A stretch of DNA of 64,000 bases from Bin87 sp965204685 (GTDB lineage Bacteria > Chloroflexota > Dehalococcoidia > Lucifugimonadales > UBA3495): contig OZ242004.1 of the NCBI GenBank assembly GCA_965204685.1, forward strand, positions 682,001-746,000. Direction: 5' to 3'. The notes beneath the pieces were generated by a model that saw nothing but the letters and a program-made list of their open reading frames with translations, did not search any database and was not told where the DNA came from. Below are positions 53,393 to 62,281 of the stretch, in pieces. The stretch's first letter is position 1, and every line of letters begins with the position of its first letter. The position numbers and the translations under genes were made by a program.

Positions 53393-53806
53393 TCACTCCG
53401 ACTTGCGCTTGGTCATCGCCAGCTTGTTCTTGCCGTCTTCTCTGCTGTACCACATCTCGTCCATCATCGACCGCACCAGGTGGATGCCGAGCCCGCCGAT
53501 GGGCCGGTTGCCCAGCGGGGCGGAAATGTCGGGGGTCTCCTGATCGAGCAGGGGATTGAACGGCCGGCCGTCGTCCGAGATCTCGACGGTAACACTCTCT
53601 TCGTCAGAGACCAGCGATATCTCGATGTCCCCCGTTGCGCCGCTGTAATTGACGATATTGACGCCCAGTTCTTCCAGGACCAGATTCAGCTTGAAAACCA
53701 GGTCGGGCGGCCAGTTGTCTCGCTCCGCGAACTCTTCGACCGCCGCCGGGATCAATTCCAGCTGCTCATGACTGGGAGCAATCTTCAAAAACGCGTGGGC
53801 GTCCAT
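53393..53806 (-). CDS. RsbW/SpoIIAB-like serine protein kinase (anti-sigma factor)
   Basis: This 137-residue GHKL ATPase kinase has LNLVLEELGVNIVNYSG as its N-box, an EISDDGRPFNPL ATP segment and the GLGIHLVRSMMDEMWY G-box. It should phosphorylate the STAS protein or bind a sigma factor. The ATG at 53806 is preferred as only two bases separate it from the end of the PP2C gene, and the frame before it looks unconserved. Confidence 0.88.
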   Translation of the reverse strand: MDAHAFLKIAPSHEQLELIPAAVEEFAERDNWPPDLVFKLNLVLEELGVNIVNYSGATGDIEISLVSDEESVTVEISDDGRPFNPLLDQETPDISAPLGNRPIGGLGIHLVRSMMDEMWYSREDGKNKLAMTKRKSE

Positions 53807-53808
53807 GG

Positions 53809-54978
53809 TCAGGGCTCGCTGCGACGGAAAATGAGGCACGTGATGTCGTCAAACTGCGCGGTGTTCCCCGCGAATTGGTTCACGGCGTCAAACACAGCCT
53901 GGGTCGATGCCTCTGCATCCCGTACCGGCTGCGCCGTAAACACCCGCTGCAGCCGTTCCATTCCGAACTCCTCCCCATCCTCGTTCACGGCCTCAGTGAC
54001 GCCGTCGGTGTAAAAGACCACGGTATCGCCGGTTGAAATGGAGATCGTTCTTTCGTCGTAATTCATGCCCGGCATCACCCCCAACGCGATGCCGTTGGTG
54101 CCGGGCAGCACCGTGGAAGTCCCGTCAACGTGGGCGATCAAGGGCGCGTTGTGGCCGCCATTGGCGTAGGTCATTTCCCCGGTCGCCGGATCGTACACCG
54201 CGTAGAACAGGGTCACGAACATCATGGCGTCGTTGTCGTCGTACAGCAGATCATTCACTTCCGTAAGGACTTCCCGCGGGGATTTGAGCCCCATGGCCGC
54301 GCTCTTGAGGAGAGTACGGCTGGCCATCATGAACAACGCGGCGGGCACGCCCTTGTCCGACACATCCGCCACGGCCAGTCCAATCCGGCCATTGTCTAGA
54401 TAAACGACGTCAAAAAAGTCGCCGCCCACGACCCGGGCCGGGATCATGCTCCCGTAGATCTGGAAACCGGGCTGTCTGGGAAACTCCGTGGGGAGGATCG
54501 ACTGCTGCATCTTGTTGGCGACGTCGAGCTCGTTTTCCAGCGCCACCAGCCGCTCGCGTGACGCCGTGGCCTCTCGCCACGCTTCGAGGTTGGACAACGC
54601 CCGCTCAATGGTGATGCGCAGGTCGTCAAAATCGACCGGCTTGGTGACGAAATCGAACGCCCCGAGGTTCATTGCGGAGCGAATATTTTTCATATCTCCG
54701 TAAGCGGAGATGATTACGGCGTGTATGTCGGGAGCGACGTCCGGTATATGCGACAACAACGCCAGTCCGTCCATCTGAGGCATGTTGATGTCGGACAGCA
54801 CCATATCGATTTCGTCGTCTTGATTGAGAGTTTCGAGCGCTTCCACTCCATTCTGCGCAAACACGAATTGGTAGCGCCCCGAGCGAATGGCCCGCCGCAT
54901 CCGCTGCAGTACCAGCGGTTCCAGGTCGGGCTCGTCGTCAACCACCAGTATCCGGTATGGCCCTGACGTATCTGCCAT
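53809..54978 (-). CDS. Response regulator with PP2C phosphatase output (RsbU-like)
   Basis: This 389-residue protein joins a receiver domain (phosphoacceptor D63 in VLSDINMPQMDG, K113 in FVTKPVD) to a coiled-coil linker (LEAWREATASRERLVALENE) and a SpoIIE-type PP2C domain with the metal residues in GGDFFDVVYL, ADVSDKGVPAALFM, YANGGHN and FYTDGVTEA, and ending FDDITCLIFR. Phosphorylation by a histidine kinase would switch on dephosphorylation of the STAS protein. The Met at 54978 is chosen because the receiver domain starts there. Confidence 0.92.
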   Translation of the reverse strand: MADTSGPYRILVVDDEPDLEPLVLQRMRRAIRSGRYQFVFAQNGVEALETLNQDDEIDMVLSDINMPQMDGLALLSHIPDVAPDIHAVIISAYGDMKNIRSAMNLGAFDFVTKPVDFDDLRITIERALSNLEAWREATASRERLVALENELDVANKMQQSILPTEFPRQPGFQIYGSMIPARVVGGDFFDVVYLDNGRIGLAVADVSDKGVPAALFMMASRTLLKSAAMGLKSPREVLTEVNDLLYDDNDAMMFVTLFYAVYDPATGEMTYANGGHNAPLIAHVDGTSTVLPGTNGIALGVMPGMNYDERTISISTGDTVVFYTDGVTEAVNEDGEEFGMERLQRVFTAQPVRDAEASTQAVFDAVNQFAGNTAQFDDITCLIFRRSEP

Positions 54979-55056
54979 GATTCCATCCCTGACGGGCGGC
55001 CTGCGGCGCCCGATCACCTTGAGTTTGGCCTCGCGAAGCCGGTTACCCGTAAAGGT

Positions 55057-55395
55057 TTACCCTTTCAGCGCGGCGATGGCCTCGTCCTGCGACGGATGGA
55101 TAGCGATGACCTGGTCGAAACCGCTGATTTCAAAGACTTCCCGTACGGTCCCCGACAATGCGCACAGCGCGAAGCCGGAATTCTGCCGCTGCAGGGTCTT
55201 CGCAGTTTGTAGGACCACACGGAGCCCCGCACTACTGATGTACGTGAGCTTTTCCATGTCGAGGATAACCACCTGATCGGTGGGTTCGATGGCCGCATCC
55301 AGATCTTCGAGGAAACGCTGCGCGTTGGTGCTGTCGACGCGTTCGGCAGCCTCAATGATCAAAGTGCCCTCATTCCTCTGGAACTCGATTGCCAT
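55057..55395 (-). CDS. STAS-domain anti-sigma factor antagonist
   Basis: This 112-residue protein is RsbV/SpoIIAA-like. The phosphorylatable Ser lies in TYISSAGLRVVL (about residues 51-62), and the C-terminus has FEISGFDQVIAIHPSQDEAIAAL. It should be phosphorylated by the RsbW-like kinase and dephosphorylated by the PP2C response regulator. It is the first gene of the minus-strand cassette; the promoter may be the TGATACAAT element at 55496-55504. Confidence 0.9.
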   Translation of the reverse strand: MAIEFQRNEGTLIIEAAERVDSTNAQRFLEDLDAAIEPTDQVVILDMEKLTYISSAGLRVVLQTAKTLQRQNSGFALCALSGTVREVFEISGFDQVIAIHPSQDEAIAALKG

Positions 55396-55750
55396 GATGC
55401 TGTCTCCTGGATTGCGCTGGAAGTTAGGCAGTTATTGGAGGCACTGGCCAACGCCCTTGATGCGCGCCCCAGCAGCCTATGCCCATTTTCAAAGAATTGT
55501 ATCATCGAATCGGATTTTGTGTACCCTGTTTCCAACCCGTTTATCGCACTAACGTCTGGGTTTGACCTCGACGGGCGCAGCATTGTCCCTCGTCAAATGC
55601 GCATTGCCGGCGCGGGTCCGCATGCGCCGCATTCATTGGCGGGCATCCGCGCTTCGCCTGCTGAGTCGGCGCGTTGACGGAACCGGCGTCGACAAATAGA
55701 CTGCGTGCAATTCGAACGTCGTCAAGGCTCCGATTCGGAGGAGAATCACG
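55396..55750. other. Divergent intergenic region
   Basis: No gene is supported in these 355 bases. On the minus strand TGATACAAT (55504-55496) is a candidate extended -10 for the signalling cassette. On plus, GGAGG at 55737-55741 is the ribosome site of the selenoprotein fusion. Confidence 0.4.
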
Positions 55751-57472
55751 ATGAAGCTGCAGATTATGTCCCCGGCCGCGGCACGCGTCGACTTCAAGGT
55801 ACCGCCAGCGGCCCGCCTGGATACCCTCGAAGGCAAGACCATCGGCCTCTACAACAACATGACCGGTGGAGCCGACGTAGCCGTCAACCGTGTCGCCGAG
55901 CACATCGGCCGTCGCTTCTCCAACGTCAGATTCGAAAGCTACGGCGGAAACCTGCGCGACGGCCGTCCGGCATTGAGCCGAGGCGTGCATATTGACGACG
56001 AGGAAGCCAGCCGCATCGCCGTCGAAGTGGATGCCATGGTGGGTGCCGCCGCCCATTGAGGGGGCTGCACGTCGTGGCTTGCCCACGACATGGTTGCCAT
56101 GGAAAAGGCTGGCGTGCCCTCGGTGGGCATCGCCGCGCGCAGTTTCGCCCGGGCCTGGCAGTCCTGCGTCGATGGCTGGGGCCAGCCCGCCACTGCCTTC
56201 GTCACCATCCCCCACGCCTGCACCGGGCAGCAGCCCGACTACATCCACAGGATGGTGGACGATCAGATCGACAACATCATCCTCGGCCTGACCCGGATGT
56301 CGGCCTCCGCTGACCTGTCCGGCGGCGCCAACGGCCACAGCGAGACTGATGTGTTCACCGTGGAGCTGGATGACACGCCCCTGGGGCTCGACGCGGTAAA
56401 TCGCTTTATGGAAGAGCGCGACTGGAGCGACGGGATGCCCATCGTTCCGCCCACGCCCGCGGCCGTGGAAGCCATGCTCAAGGGCACCCGGCGCGACCCC
56501 CAGGACGTGGTCATGGTCATGGAACCCGGGTTCGGGCTGGCCACCGTGGAGAAGATCGCCATCAACGCGGTGATGGCCGGTTGCCAGCCGGCGCAGTTCC
56601 CCATCCTCCTGGCCGCCCTGGAGTGCATCGCCCAGCCGGAGATGAACCACCGGGACATGCAGGTGTCCGGCCACACCGAAGCGCCGCTGATCCTGGTCAA
56701 CGGTCCGATTGCAGCCAAGGCTGGCATCAACTACGGCACCTCGGCCATGGGCCCGGGCGTGGTCAACAAGGCCAACACCGCCATCGGCCGGGCGCTGCGC
56801 CTCTGCCTGATTAACATCGGCTACTGCAAGGCCGGCGCCGGCGACCCCAACTTCATCGGCCTACCCACCAAGTTCGGCATGTGCATCGCCGAGAACGAGG
56901 AAGTCAGCCCCTGGCAGCCCTACCATGTGGACAAGGGGTTCCGCCCGGACGAAAGCGCGGTCACCGTGATCACCGTAACCGGCCCCACCGACATTCTGGA
57001 CGCCGGCTCCCGGAACCACGAGGACACGCTGAACAACATCGCCTCCATGATGTTCTACCGCCACGCCGGCGGCGGCAGCTGGATCAAGGGCCGGCAGTCC
57101 GCCCAGGTGGGCCACACCAACCAGCGGGTTGAATACCAAAGCCCGTACCATCCCATTATGCTCAGCCCCTCCCGCGCGGTGATCCTGCAGGAAGCCGGCT
57201 TCAGCAAGCGAGCCACCCAGGAGTGGCTGCATGAGCACTGCCGCGCCTCCCTGCGCGACGCCATCGGCCCGGCTGGCATGCCCACCGACGCCAACGGCAA
57301 GTGGCTCCGCTATCCGGAACTGCAGCATCTCGCCGACGACCCGGACGCCACCATACCGGCGCTGGAAGACCCCGAACAGTACCTGCTGTTCGTCACCGGC
57401 GGCTCCACCCACTACGCCAACTTCTTCTACGGCACCTACGGCATCGCCACCATGCCCGTGGAGGACGTGTAA
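55751..57472 (+). CDS. UGSC-like selenoprotein fused to its conserved partner domain (Sec at codon 103)
   Basis: The frame from ATG 55751 crosses one in-frame TGA at 56057-56059 and then runs uninterrupted to the stop at 57472, giving 573 residues. Around it the sequence reads MVGAAAH-U103-G-G-C106-TSWLAHDMVAMEKAGVPS, matching the UGSC motif at 28.5 kb (UGSC, IHVEKAGLPS). From about residue 195 to the end it is homologous to the separate 365-residue protein at 28803-29900 (shared MAGCxPxxFP, VNGPI and GPGxxxNxxxGRA blocks). Here the selenoprotein is N-terminal and the partner C-terminal, the reverse of the gene order at the other locus. A ribosome site (GGAGG) precedes the ATG by nine bases. 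Ordinary annotation would split it into a 102-residue and a 460-residue gene. Confidence 0.88.
56060..56090 (+). promoter_or_regulatory. Candidate bacterial SECIS element
   Basis: A perfect 7-bp stem (GTCGTGG at 56071-56077 with CCACGAC at 56083-56089) and loop CTTGC begin right after the TGA. The loop starts 18 bases after TGA, within the known 16-37 base range. Opening the top G-C pair gives a loop that begins with G, as the bacterial SECIS rule expects. Confidence 0.65.
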
Positions 57473-57484
57473 GGAGAGGCCGCC

Positions 57485-57811
57485 ATGAGGATAACCCAGG
57501 ATGTGCATGACACCATCGTCAAGATGGTATATGAGGACCTGGCTGGCAGATTCAAAGGGGAGATGGAATTCGGCCCCATCGACATCCAACAGGAGATCGA
57601 CCAGTACGGAGATCCTTATCTGCACATCCGCATCGTGTTCGATGGCGACCAGGGCAAACTGGACTCCAAGTAGACCAGCGGCCTGATAGCGCGCCTGCTC
57701 CCTCAACTGGTTGACCTGGGGATCAAGCATGTCCCTCACACTTCGTTCTTTGGCAAAGCGGATTGGGAGGTCGTAAAGGAGAAAATCCGGCGTTGGAACC
57801 AGACGATCTGA
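57485..57811 (+). pseudogene. Small conserved protein gene interrupted by an in-frame TAG
   Basis: The frame encodes 62 residues to TAG at 57671-57673 and then continues for 45 sense codons to TGA at 57809-57811, with a clear protein-like second half (TSGLIARLLPQLVDLGI, then TSFFGKADWEVVKE). A Trp codon (TGG) is expected where TAG stands, because the pattern LD-K-W-T-GL-RL-P-L occurs in relatives as I recall them. The whole would be 108 residues. A HEPN-type gene overlaps its end by 19 bases. The function is unknown; in other genomes this type of protein pairs with HEPN-like genes as far as I remember. Confidence 0.65.
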
Positions 57812-58278
57812 TCGCCGTCGCCAGGACGCTGGCCGCCGGCGGCAACGCCAGCAACCGCCACGGAGCCACCGACACCGAGTTGCGCAGAGCAGTCAGTTGC
57901 GCCTACTACGCCATCTTCCACACCTTGTGCCGTGCCTATGCTGACGCGATGGCCGGCCCCTACATAGGCAGCCAAATGGGACAAGAGCTTTGGAATATGG
58001 CGTGCCGCACTCTTGATCACGGGCCGGCGAGAAACAAATGCAACGACTCCGGTAGCATGAGCCGGTTCAGTCCGGACCTTCGCAGATTGGCAATCACACT
58101 GGTGAACCTACAGCAGCGCCGCCACGAGGCTGATTACGATCCTGCCGCTACCTTTGACCAAACTCAAGTGAACCAAATCATAGATAATGCCGCTGACGCA
58201 TTAGCGGGTTTTGACAACGCCCCGCCGGACGAGGTCAGGCTGTTTATCGCCTATCTTACGTCCCGGGTCAGACGGTGA
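57793..58278 (+). CDS. HEPN-like protein
   Basis: This protein of 161 residues from the TTG at 57793 has the HEPN-type helical motif LRRAVSCAYYAIFHTLCRAY (about residues 30-50), then helices to ADALAGFDNAPPDEVRLFIAYL. A GGAGA-type ribosome site (AAAGGAG) lies 11 bases before the TTG. It overlaps the interrupted small gene by 19 bases, which suggests a two-gene module. No obvious RNase R-x4-6-H motif is present, so the active-site status is unclear. Confidence 0.65.
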   Translation: MEPDDLIAVARTLAAGGNASNRHGATDTELRRAVSCAYYAIFHTLCRAYADAMAGPYIGSQMGQELWNMACRTLDHGPARNKCNDSGSMSRFSPDLRRLAITLVNLQQRRHEADYDPAATFDQTQVNQIIDNAADALAGFDNAPPDEVRLFIAYLTSRVRR

Positions 58279-58356
58279 TTAGGACGCATTAGAACCGCTA
58301 ACAACGCAGCGTTTCCTGGTGCATCAGACGCCAAGCAAAGAAGGCAGGATAGCAAT

Positions 58357-59283
58357 ATGCCCCGGGTGCCCGCCGACCAGTACGTCAGCATCGTCCGCAA
58401 ACCGGACGACATCGACCAGTTTTGGGACGATGTACTGGCGGAAACCGCTCAAATTCCATTAGAACCCGAGGTGGTTTACAACCCCCTCCGGTCCACCGCC
58501 CGCATCGACGTGTACGAGGTCTTCTACACCAGCCTCGACCATGTCCGCATCGCCGGCTGGTACGCCGTGCCCCGCCAGCGCGAGGGCAAGCTACCCGGCC
58601 TGATCCAGGTGCCCGGGTACAACATGGAGCCGCCGGTTCCCAAGAACTGGGCCGCCCGGGGATATGCCGCTTTCAGCGTCGCGCCCCGGGGCAAGCTGCG
58701 CAGCAACCGCCAGTTCAACCCCGGCTACCCTGGCCTGCTCACCTACGGCATGGTGGATCGAAACACCTACTCCTACCGCGGCTTCTACATGGACGCCTGC
58801 CGGGCCATGGATTTCCTGCTGGGGCGGGAAGAGGTCAACAGCGACCGCATCGGCGTGACCGGACACAGCCAGGGCGGCGGCCTCACCGTGTCCACGGCGG
58901 CGCTGCGTCCCGAGATCAAGGCAGCCGCGGCCGGCGCGCCTTACCTCTGCGGCTACATGGACTCCATCGAGTTAACCGACGCTTATCCCTACCAGGAGAT
59001 CACCGATTACCTGCGGCTCTATCCGGATAGCCGGGAGCAGGTGGAGAACACGCTGGCGTACTTCGACGGCATCAACCTGGCCCACCGGATCACTTGTCCA
59101 ATCATCGTCAGCGTGGGCCTGCAGGACAGCACCTGCCCGCCGGAAACGGGCTTTGCCATGTTCGACGCCATTGCCAGCGCCGACAAGAAGATGTACGCCT
59201 ACGACGGCCACGGCCACGACGCCAACAACCACGAGCATGCGGCTATCGTGGACGCGTTCATGGCCACGCACCTGCAGAACTGA
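58357..59283 (+). CDS. Acetylxylan esterase/cephalosporin-C deacetylase-like hydrolase
   Basis: This 308-residue alpha/beta hydrolase of the AXE1 type has the nucleophile Ser in GVTGHSQGGGLT (near residue 171), the acid Asp in GLQDSTCPPETG and the His in GHGHDANNHEH. The N-terminal segment ends in a Trp/Tyr-rich cap (IAGWYAVPRQREG, GLIQVPGYNMEPP). It should deacetylate a sugar or other ester. A second, degenerate paralogue follows directly and then a third hydrolase, all on plus with gaps of 4 to 13 bases. Confidence 0.9.
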   Translation: MPRVPADQYVSIVRKPDDIDQFWDDVLAETAQIPLEPEVVYNPLRSTARIDVYEVFYTSLDHVRIAGWYAVPRQREGKLPGLIQVPGYNMEPPVPKNWAARGYAAFSVAPRGKLRSNRQFNPGYPGLLTYGMVDRNTYSYRGFYMDACRAMDFLLGREEVNSDRIGVTGHSQGGGLTVSTAALRPEIKAAAAGAPYLCGYMDSIELTDAYPYQEITDYLRLYPDSREQVENTLAYFDGINLAHRITCPIIVSVGLQDSTCPPETGFAMFDAIASADKKMYAYDGHGHDANNHEHAAIVDAFMATHLQN

Positions 59284-59296
59284 AAGGTATGACCGC

Positions 59297-60214
59297 ATGA
59301 CCAAGCCGAGCGGCGACAAGCCGCACGATTTCGATGACTACTGGCACGACGCGCTGGCGGAACTGGCCCGGTATCCGGCCGCGCCGGAGGCGCAGGAACT
59401 TCCGTTGCGCTCCACCGATTTCGCCACCGCCTACGGTGTCCGGCTGACCTCTCTCGGACCCTATCGCCTCTACGGTTACCTCAGCATCCCGACCGGCGAC
59501 GGTCCGTTCCCGGCGCGTTACCACCTGCCCCGCTACGGCAGCGTGACCGACCTGGTGCCCCAGGGGCAGGCCAACGGTCAACGCAAGGAACACGTCACCT
59601 TCGCCATCTGCGTGCGTGGACAGCGGCTGGCCGACCAGCCTTACGCCGCCGCCTTCCCCGGACAACTCACCGACGGCATCGACGACCCGGCAACTTATGT
59701 CTACCGCGGCATCATCGCCGACTGCGTCCGCGGGCTGCAATACCTGGCCGCCCGGCCGGAGGTGGACGCCACACGCATCGCGGCCATCGGCAACGACCTG
59801 GCCCTGACCACCGCCGCCCTGTCTCCGCTGGTCACGCATCTGGTGTCCACGCCGACCCTGCTGTACGCCACCGCGGACCTTGCCCCACGCACCGGCGCCT
59901 ACCCGCTGGAGGAGATCAACGACTATCTGCGCCTGCATCCCACGCGGCGTGAGGCCGTAAATCGCACGCTGTCGTACTTCGACCTCCGCTGGTTCGGTGC
60001 CCGGGTGAGCGCGGCCACGCTGTTGATGGCCGGCGCCGACGGCTCCGCGCTGGACGCAGCCGCCCTGCAACCGTTGGTCAGCGACATCCGGGGCGAAACC
60101 ACCGTCCACAAGACGGAGCATTCGGGCTACCGGGATGGCCACTACGCTGAGGAATGGCTATCCGAACAGTTCGGCATGGCGGAACCCAGCCTCCCGCCCC
60201 ACTGGCAGGACTGA
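59297..60214 (+). CDS. AXE1-like hydrolase paralogue without catalytic serine
   Basis: This 305-residue protein is a clear paralogue of the preceding gene: it keeps FDDYWHDALAEL, LPLRSTDF and the later EEINDYLRLHPTRREAVNRTLSYF block. At the nucleophile the sequence is IAAIGNDLALTTAAL, so G-H-S-Q-G-G has become G-N-D-L-A and Ser is Asp. The acid and His positions are also altered (GADGSALDA, HSGYRDGHYAEE). Hydrolysis by the usual triad is not expected; a binding, structural or altered catalytic role is possible. The ATG at 59297 is 13 bases after the previous stop. Confidence 0.88.
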   Translation: MTKPSGDKPHDFDDYWHDALAELARYPAAPEAQELPLRSTDFATAYGVRLTSLGPYRLYGYLSIPTGDGPFPARYHLPRYGSVTDLVPQGQANGQRKEHVTFAICVRGQRLADQPYAAAFPGQLTDGIDDPATYVYRGIIADCVRGLQYLAARPEVDATRIAAIGNDLALTTAALSPLVTHLVSTPTLLYATADLAPRTGAYPLEEINDYLRLHPTRREAVNRTLSYFDLRWFGARVSAATLLMAGADGSALDAAALQPLVSDIRGETTVHKTEHSGYRDGHYAEEWLSEQFGMAEPSLPPHWQD

Positions 60215-60218
60215 TCCC

Positions 60219-60992
60219 ATGCCCTACGTGAACCTGCCCGGCGTTGACCTCTGGTACGAAGACACCGGAGGCGACGGCATCCCGGTGGTCTTCTGCCACG
60301 CCGCCTCGGGCACCTGCGATTGCTGGATCTACCAGCTACCCGCTTTCACTCTGGCCGGCTACCGCTGCATCACCTACGACCGGCGCACCTGGGGGAAATC
60401 CCGCAACACCGACGAAGCCCTGCAGCCCGGCTACCAGGACGAGGACCTGCACGGCCTGGTCGAGTTTCTGGGCCTGAACCGGTTCCATCTGGTCGGCACC
60501 GCCGCCGGCGGGATCACCGCCATCGGGTACGCCCTGGCGCATCCCGAGCGGGTGCGGAGCCTGGTGTTCGCCAACACCATCGCCGGCATTCAAGACCCCG
60601 AGTACCTGGAAGTGCAGGACCGCATCCGCCCGCCGGAAATCCGCAATCTGCCCGTGGAGCTTTATGAGCTGGGACCGTCTTACCGGGGCACTGACCCCGA
60701 CGGCACGGCCCGCTGGCTCGAGATCGAACACGCCAGCCGACCCTACGGTCGGCTACCGGCCCAGCCGCTGCGCGAGCCCACTACCTACGCCAGGCTGGCT
60801 GCCATGAGTGTGCCGGCGATGGCGATGGCCGGCGAGTCCGACCTGGTATCCCCGCCGGCGCTGATGCGGTTGCAGGCGGAGCGCATCCCCGGCAGCCGCT
60901 TCGTGTCGCTGCCGGAGGCCGGACACGCCGGCTTCTGGGAGCGTCCGCAGGTGTGGAACGGCCTGGTGCTGGAGTTCATCGGGCAGCACTAG
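60219..60992 (+). CDS. Alpha/beta hydrolase with Ala in place of the nucleophile Ser
   Basis: This 257-residue protein is an alpha/beta hydrolase-fold member with FCHAASGTCDCW, the elbow LVGTAAGGITAIGYALAHPERV, the acid near AMAGESDLVSPP and the His in EAGHAGFWERP. The elbow normally reads G-x-S-x-G; here it is G-T-A-A-G, so the nucleophile is alanine (GCC). The acid and His look intact. It may bind rather than cleave, or use another mechanism. It starts four bases after the preceding paralogue, so three hydrolase-fold genes form one unit. Confidence 0.88.
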   Translation: MPYVNLPGVDLWYEDTGGDGIPVVFCHAASGTCDCWIYQLPAFTLAGYRCITYDRRTWGKSRNTDEALQPGYQDEDLHGLVEFLGLNRFHLVGTAAGGITAIGYALAHPERVRSLVFANTIAGIQDPEYLEVQDRIRPPEIRNLPVELYELGPSYRGTDPDGTARWLEIEHASRPYGRLPAQPLREPTTYARLAAMSVPAMAMAGESDLVSPPALMRLQAERIPGSRFVSLPEAGHAGFWERPQVWNGLVLEFIGQH

Positions 60993-61117
60993 CACGCGCC
61001 GCGCGGCCAGTCTGTACGCGGCACGGTTTCTGGTGTAGATTATTTTGCGGCGGTACGGCGTGATGCTGTGCTCGTAGCCGTTAACCCCGGCAAGATCGCA
61101 GTCCTGGAGGGACACCC

Positions 61118-62281
61118 ATGGCGGACGCACCCCTGTTTCCCGTTACCGTGGTCGGAAGCTGGCCCCGGTCCACCGAGTTGATCCGCGCCCTGCGCCGCAA
61201 GGAAGCAGGCGAGATCACCTACTCCGAGTTCAGCGCGCTGGCCGACGACGAGGTGCTGGCCTGCATCCGTGCCCAGGAAGAGGCCGGCGTCGACATCATC
61301 AGCGACGGCGAGCAGCGGCGGGACAATTTCTACTCCTTCGCTGTGGACAAGCTCAACGGCATGCAGTTGATGAAGGTGTCCGAGCTGCTGGACTATTCCT
61401 CCGACCGCGCCCGCATGGAAGAAGTGCTGCGCGCCCTGGACGTCCCCTCATTTGCCATCAAGAGCCCCATCGTCATCGACACCATCAGCAAGCGGCATGG
61501 GCTGGCCCTGGACGAGTTGGCCTACATGCGCGAGCACACCGACCGGCAGATCATGGTACCCATCCCTGGCCCCTACATGCTCACTCGCTCCGGCTGGTTC
61601 GAGGGCCTGTCCGACAGGGCCTATCCTACTCCCGACGACCTGGCCCGGGACGTGGTCGAGATCCTGCGCGAGGAGATCATCGCTCTGCGCGACCACGGCT
61701 GCGACTTCGTGCAGTTGGACGAACCCACACTCTCCCAGGTAGTGTTCGGCGAAGAGACCACCGAGACTTTCATGTGCGCCGCCTTGCCCAACCGCCGCGA
61801 CCCCACCGACGAGCTGGAGATGGCGGTGCGGCTGATGAACGAGACCCTGGAGGGCATCGACGGCATCAAGACGGGCGTACACGTCTGTCGGGGCAACTGG
61901 AGCAAGAAGGAAGAGGTGCTGCTCACCGGCAATTACGGCCCCATGCTTCCCTACCTTACCCAGATGAACATCGACCGCCTGGTGCTGGAGTGCGCCACTC
62001 CCCGCGCCGGCGAGATGGAAGTCTTCAAGGAATACAGCAACGAAAAGGAGATCGGCTTCGGCGTCGTCAACCCCCGCACCGACGACATCGAGCCGCCCGG
62101 TCAGATCGTAGAACGCGTCAAGGAACTGCTCCAGTACTTCGACCCCGACAAGATCTACCTCAACCCCGACTGTGGCTTCGGCACCTTCGCCGAGCGCAAC
62201 GTCAACACTCACGAGATGGCCGCAAAGAAGATGGCCGTGATCACCGAAGCGGCGGAGCTCCTGCGCGCGGAGTATGCATAG
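61118..62281 (+). CDS. Cobalamin-independent methionine synthase-like protein (MetE C-terminal type)
   Basis: This 387-residue protein matches the MetE C-terminal TIM barrel without the N-terminal half. The zinc ligands are in GVHVCRGN (His and Cys), VLECATPRAGE (Glu) and NPDCGFG (Cys). The N-terminal segment PVTVVGSWPRS and the EEAGVDIISDGEQRR segment are typical of MetE-like barrels. Such short forms transfer methyl groups from methylated corrinoid or other donors to thiols. It is monocistronic except for an 8-base overlap with a small gene downstream. Confidence 0.93.
   Translation: MADAPLFPVTVVGSWPRSTELIRALRRKEAGEITYSEFSALADDEVLACIRAQEEAGVDIISDGEQRRDNFYSFAVDKLNGMQLMKVSELLDYSSDRARMEEVLRALDVPSFAIKSPIVIDTISKRHGLALDELAYMREHTDRQIMVPIPGPYMLTRSGWFEGLSDRAYPTPDDLARDVVEILREEIIALRDHGCDFVQLDEPTLSQVVFGEETTETFMCAALPNRRDPTDELEMAVRLMNETLEGIDGIKTGVHVCRGNWSKKEEVLLTGNYGPMLPYLTQMNIDRLVLECATPRAGEMEVFKEYSNEKEIGFGVVNPRTDDIEPPGQIVERVKELLQYFDPDKIYLNPDCGFGTFAERNVNTHEMAAKKMAVITEAAELLRAEYA

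Noticed and set aside
52034..54013. Plus-strand frame of 659 codons
   Set aside because: It is antisense to the binding protein and the RsbW-like and PP2C genes; no domain is recognised.
56057..56059. TGA as Trp (genetic code change)
   Set aside because: TGA ends many genes normally in this window (for example ispH and the SRAP neighbourhood), so it is not a general sense codon.
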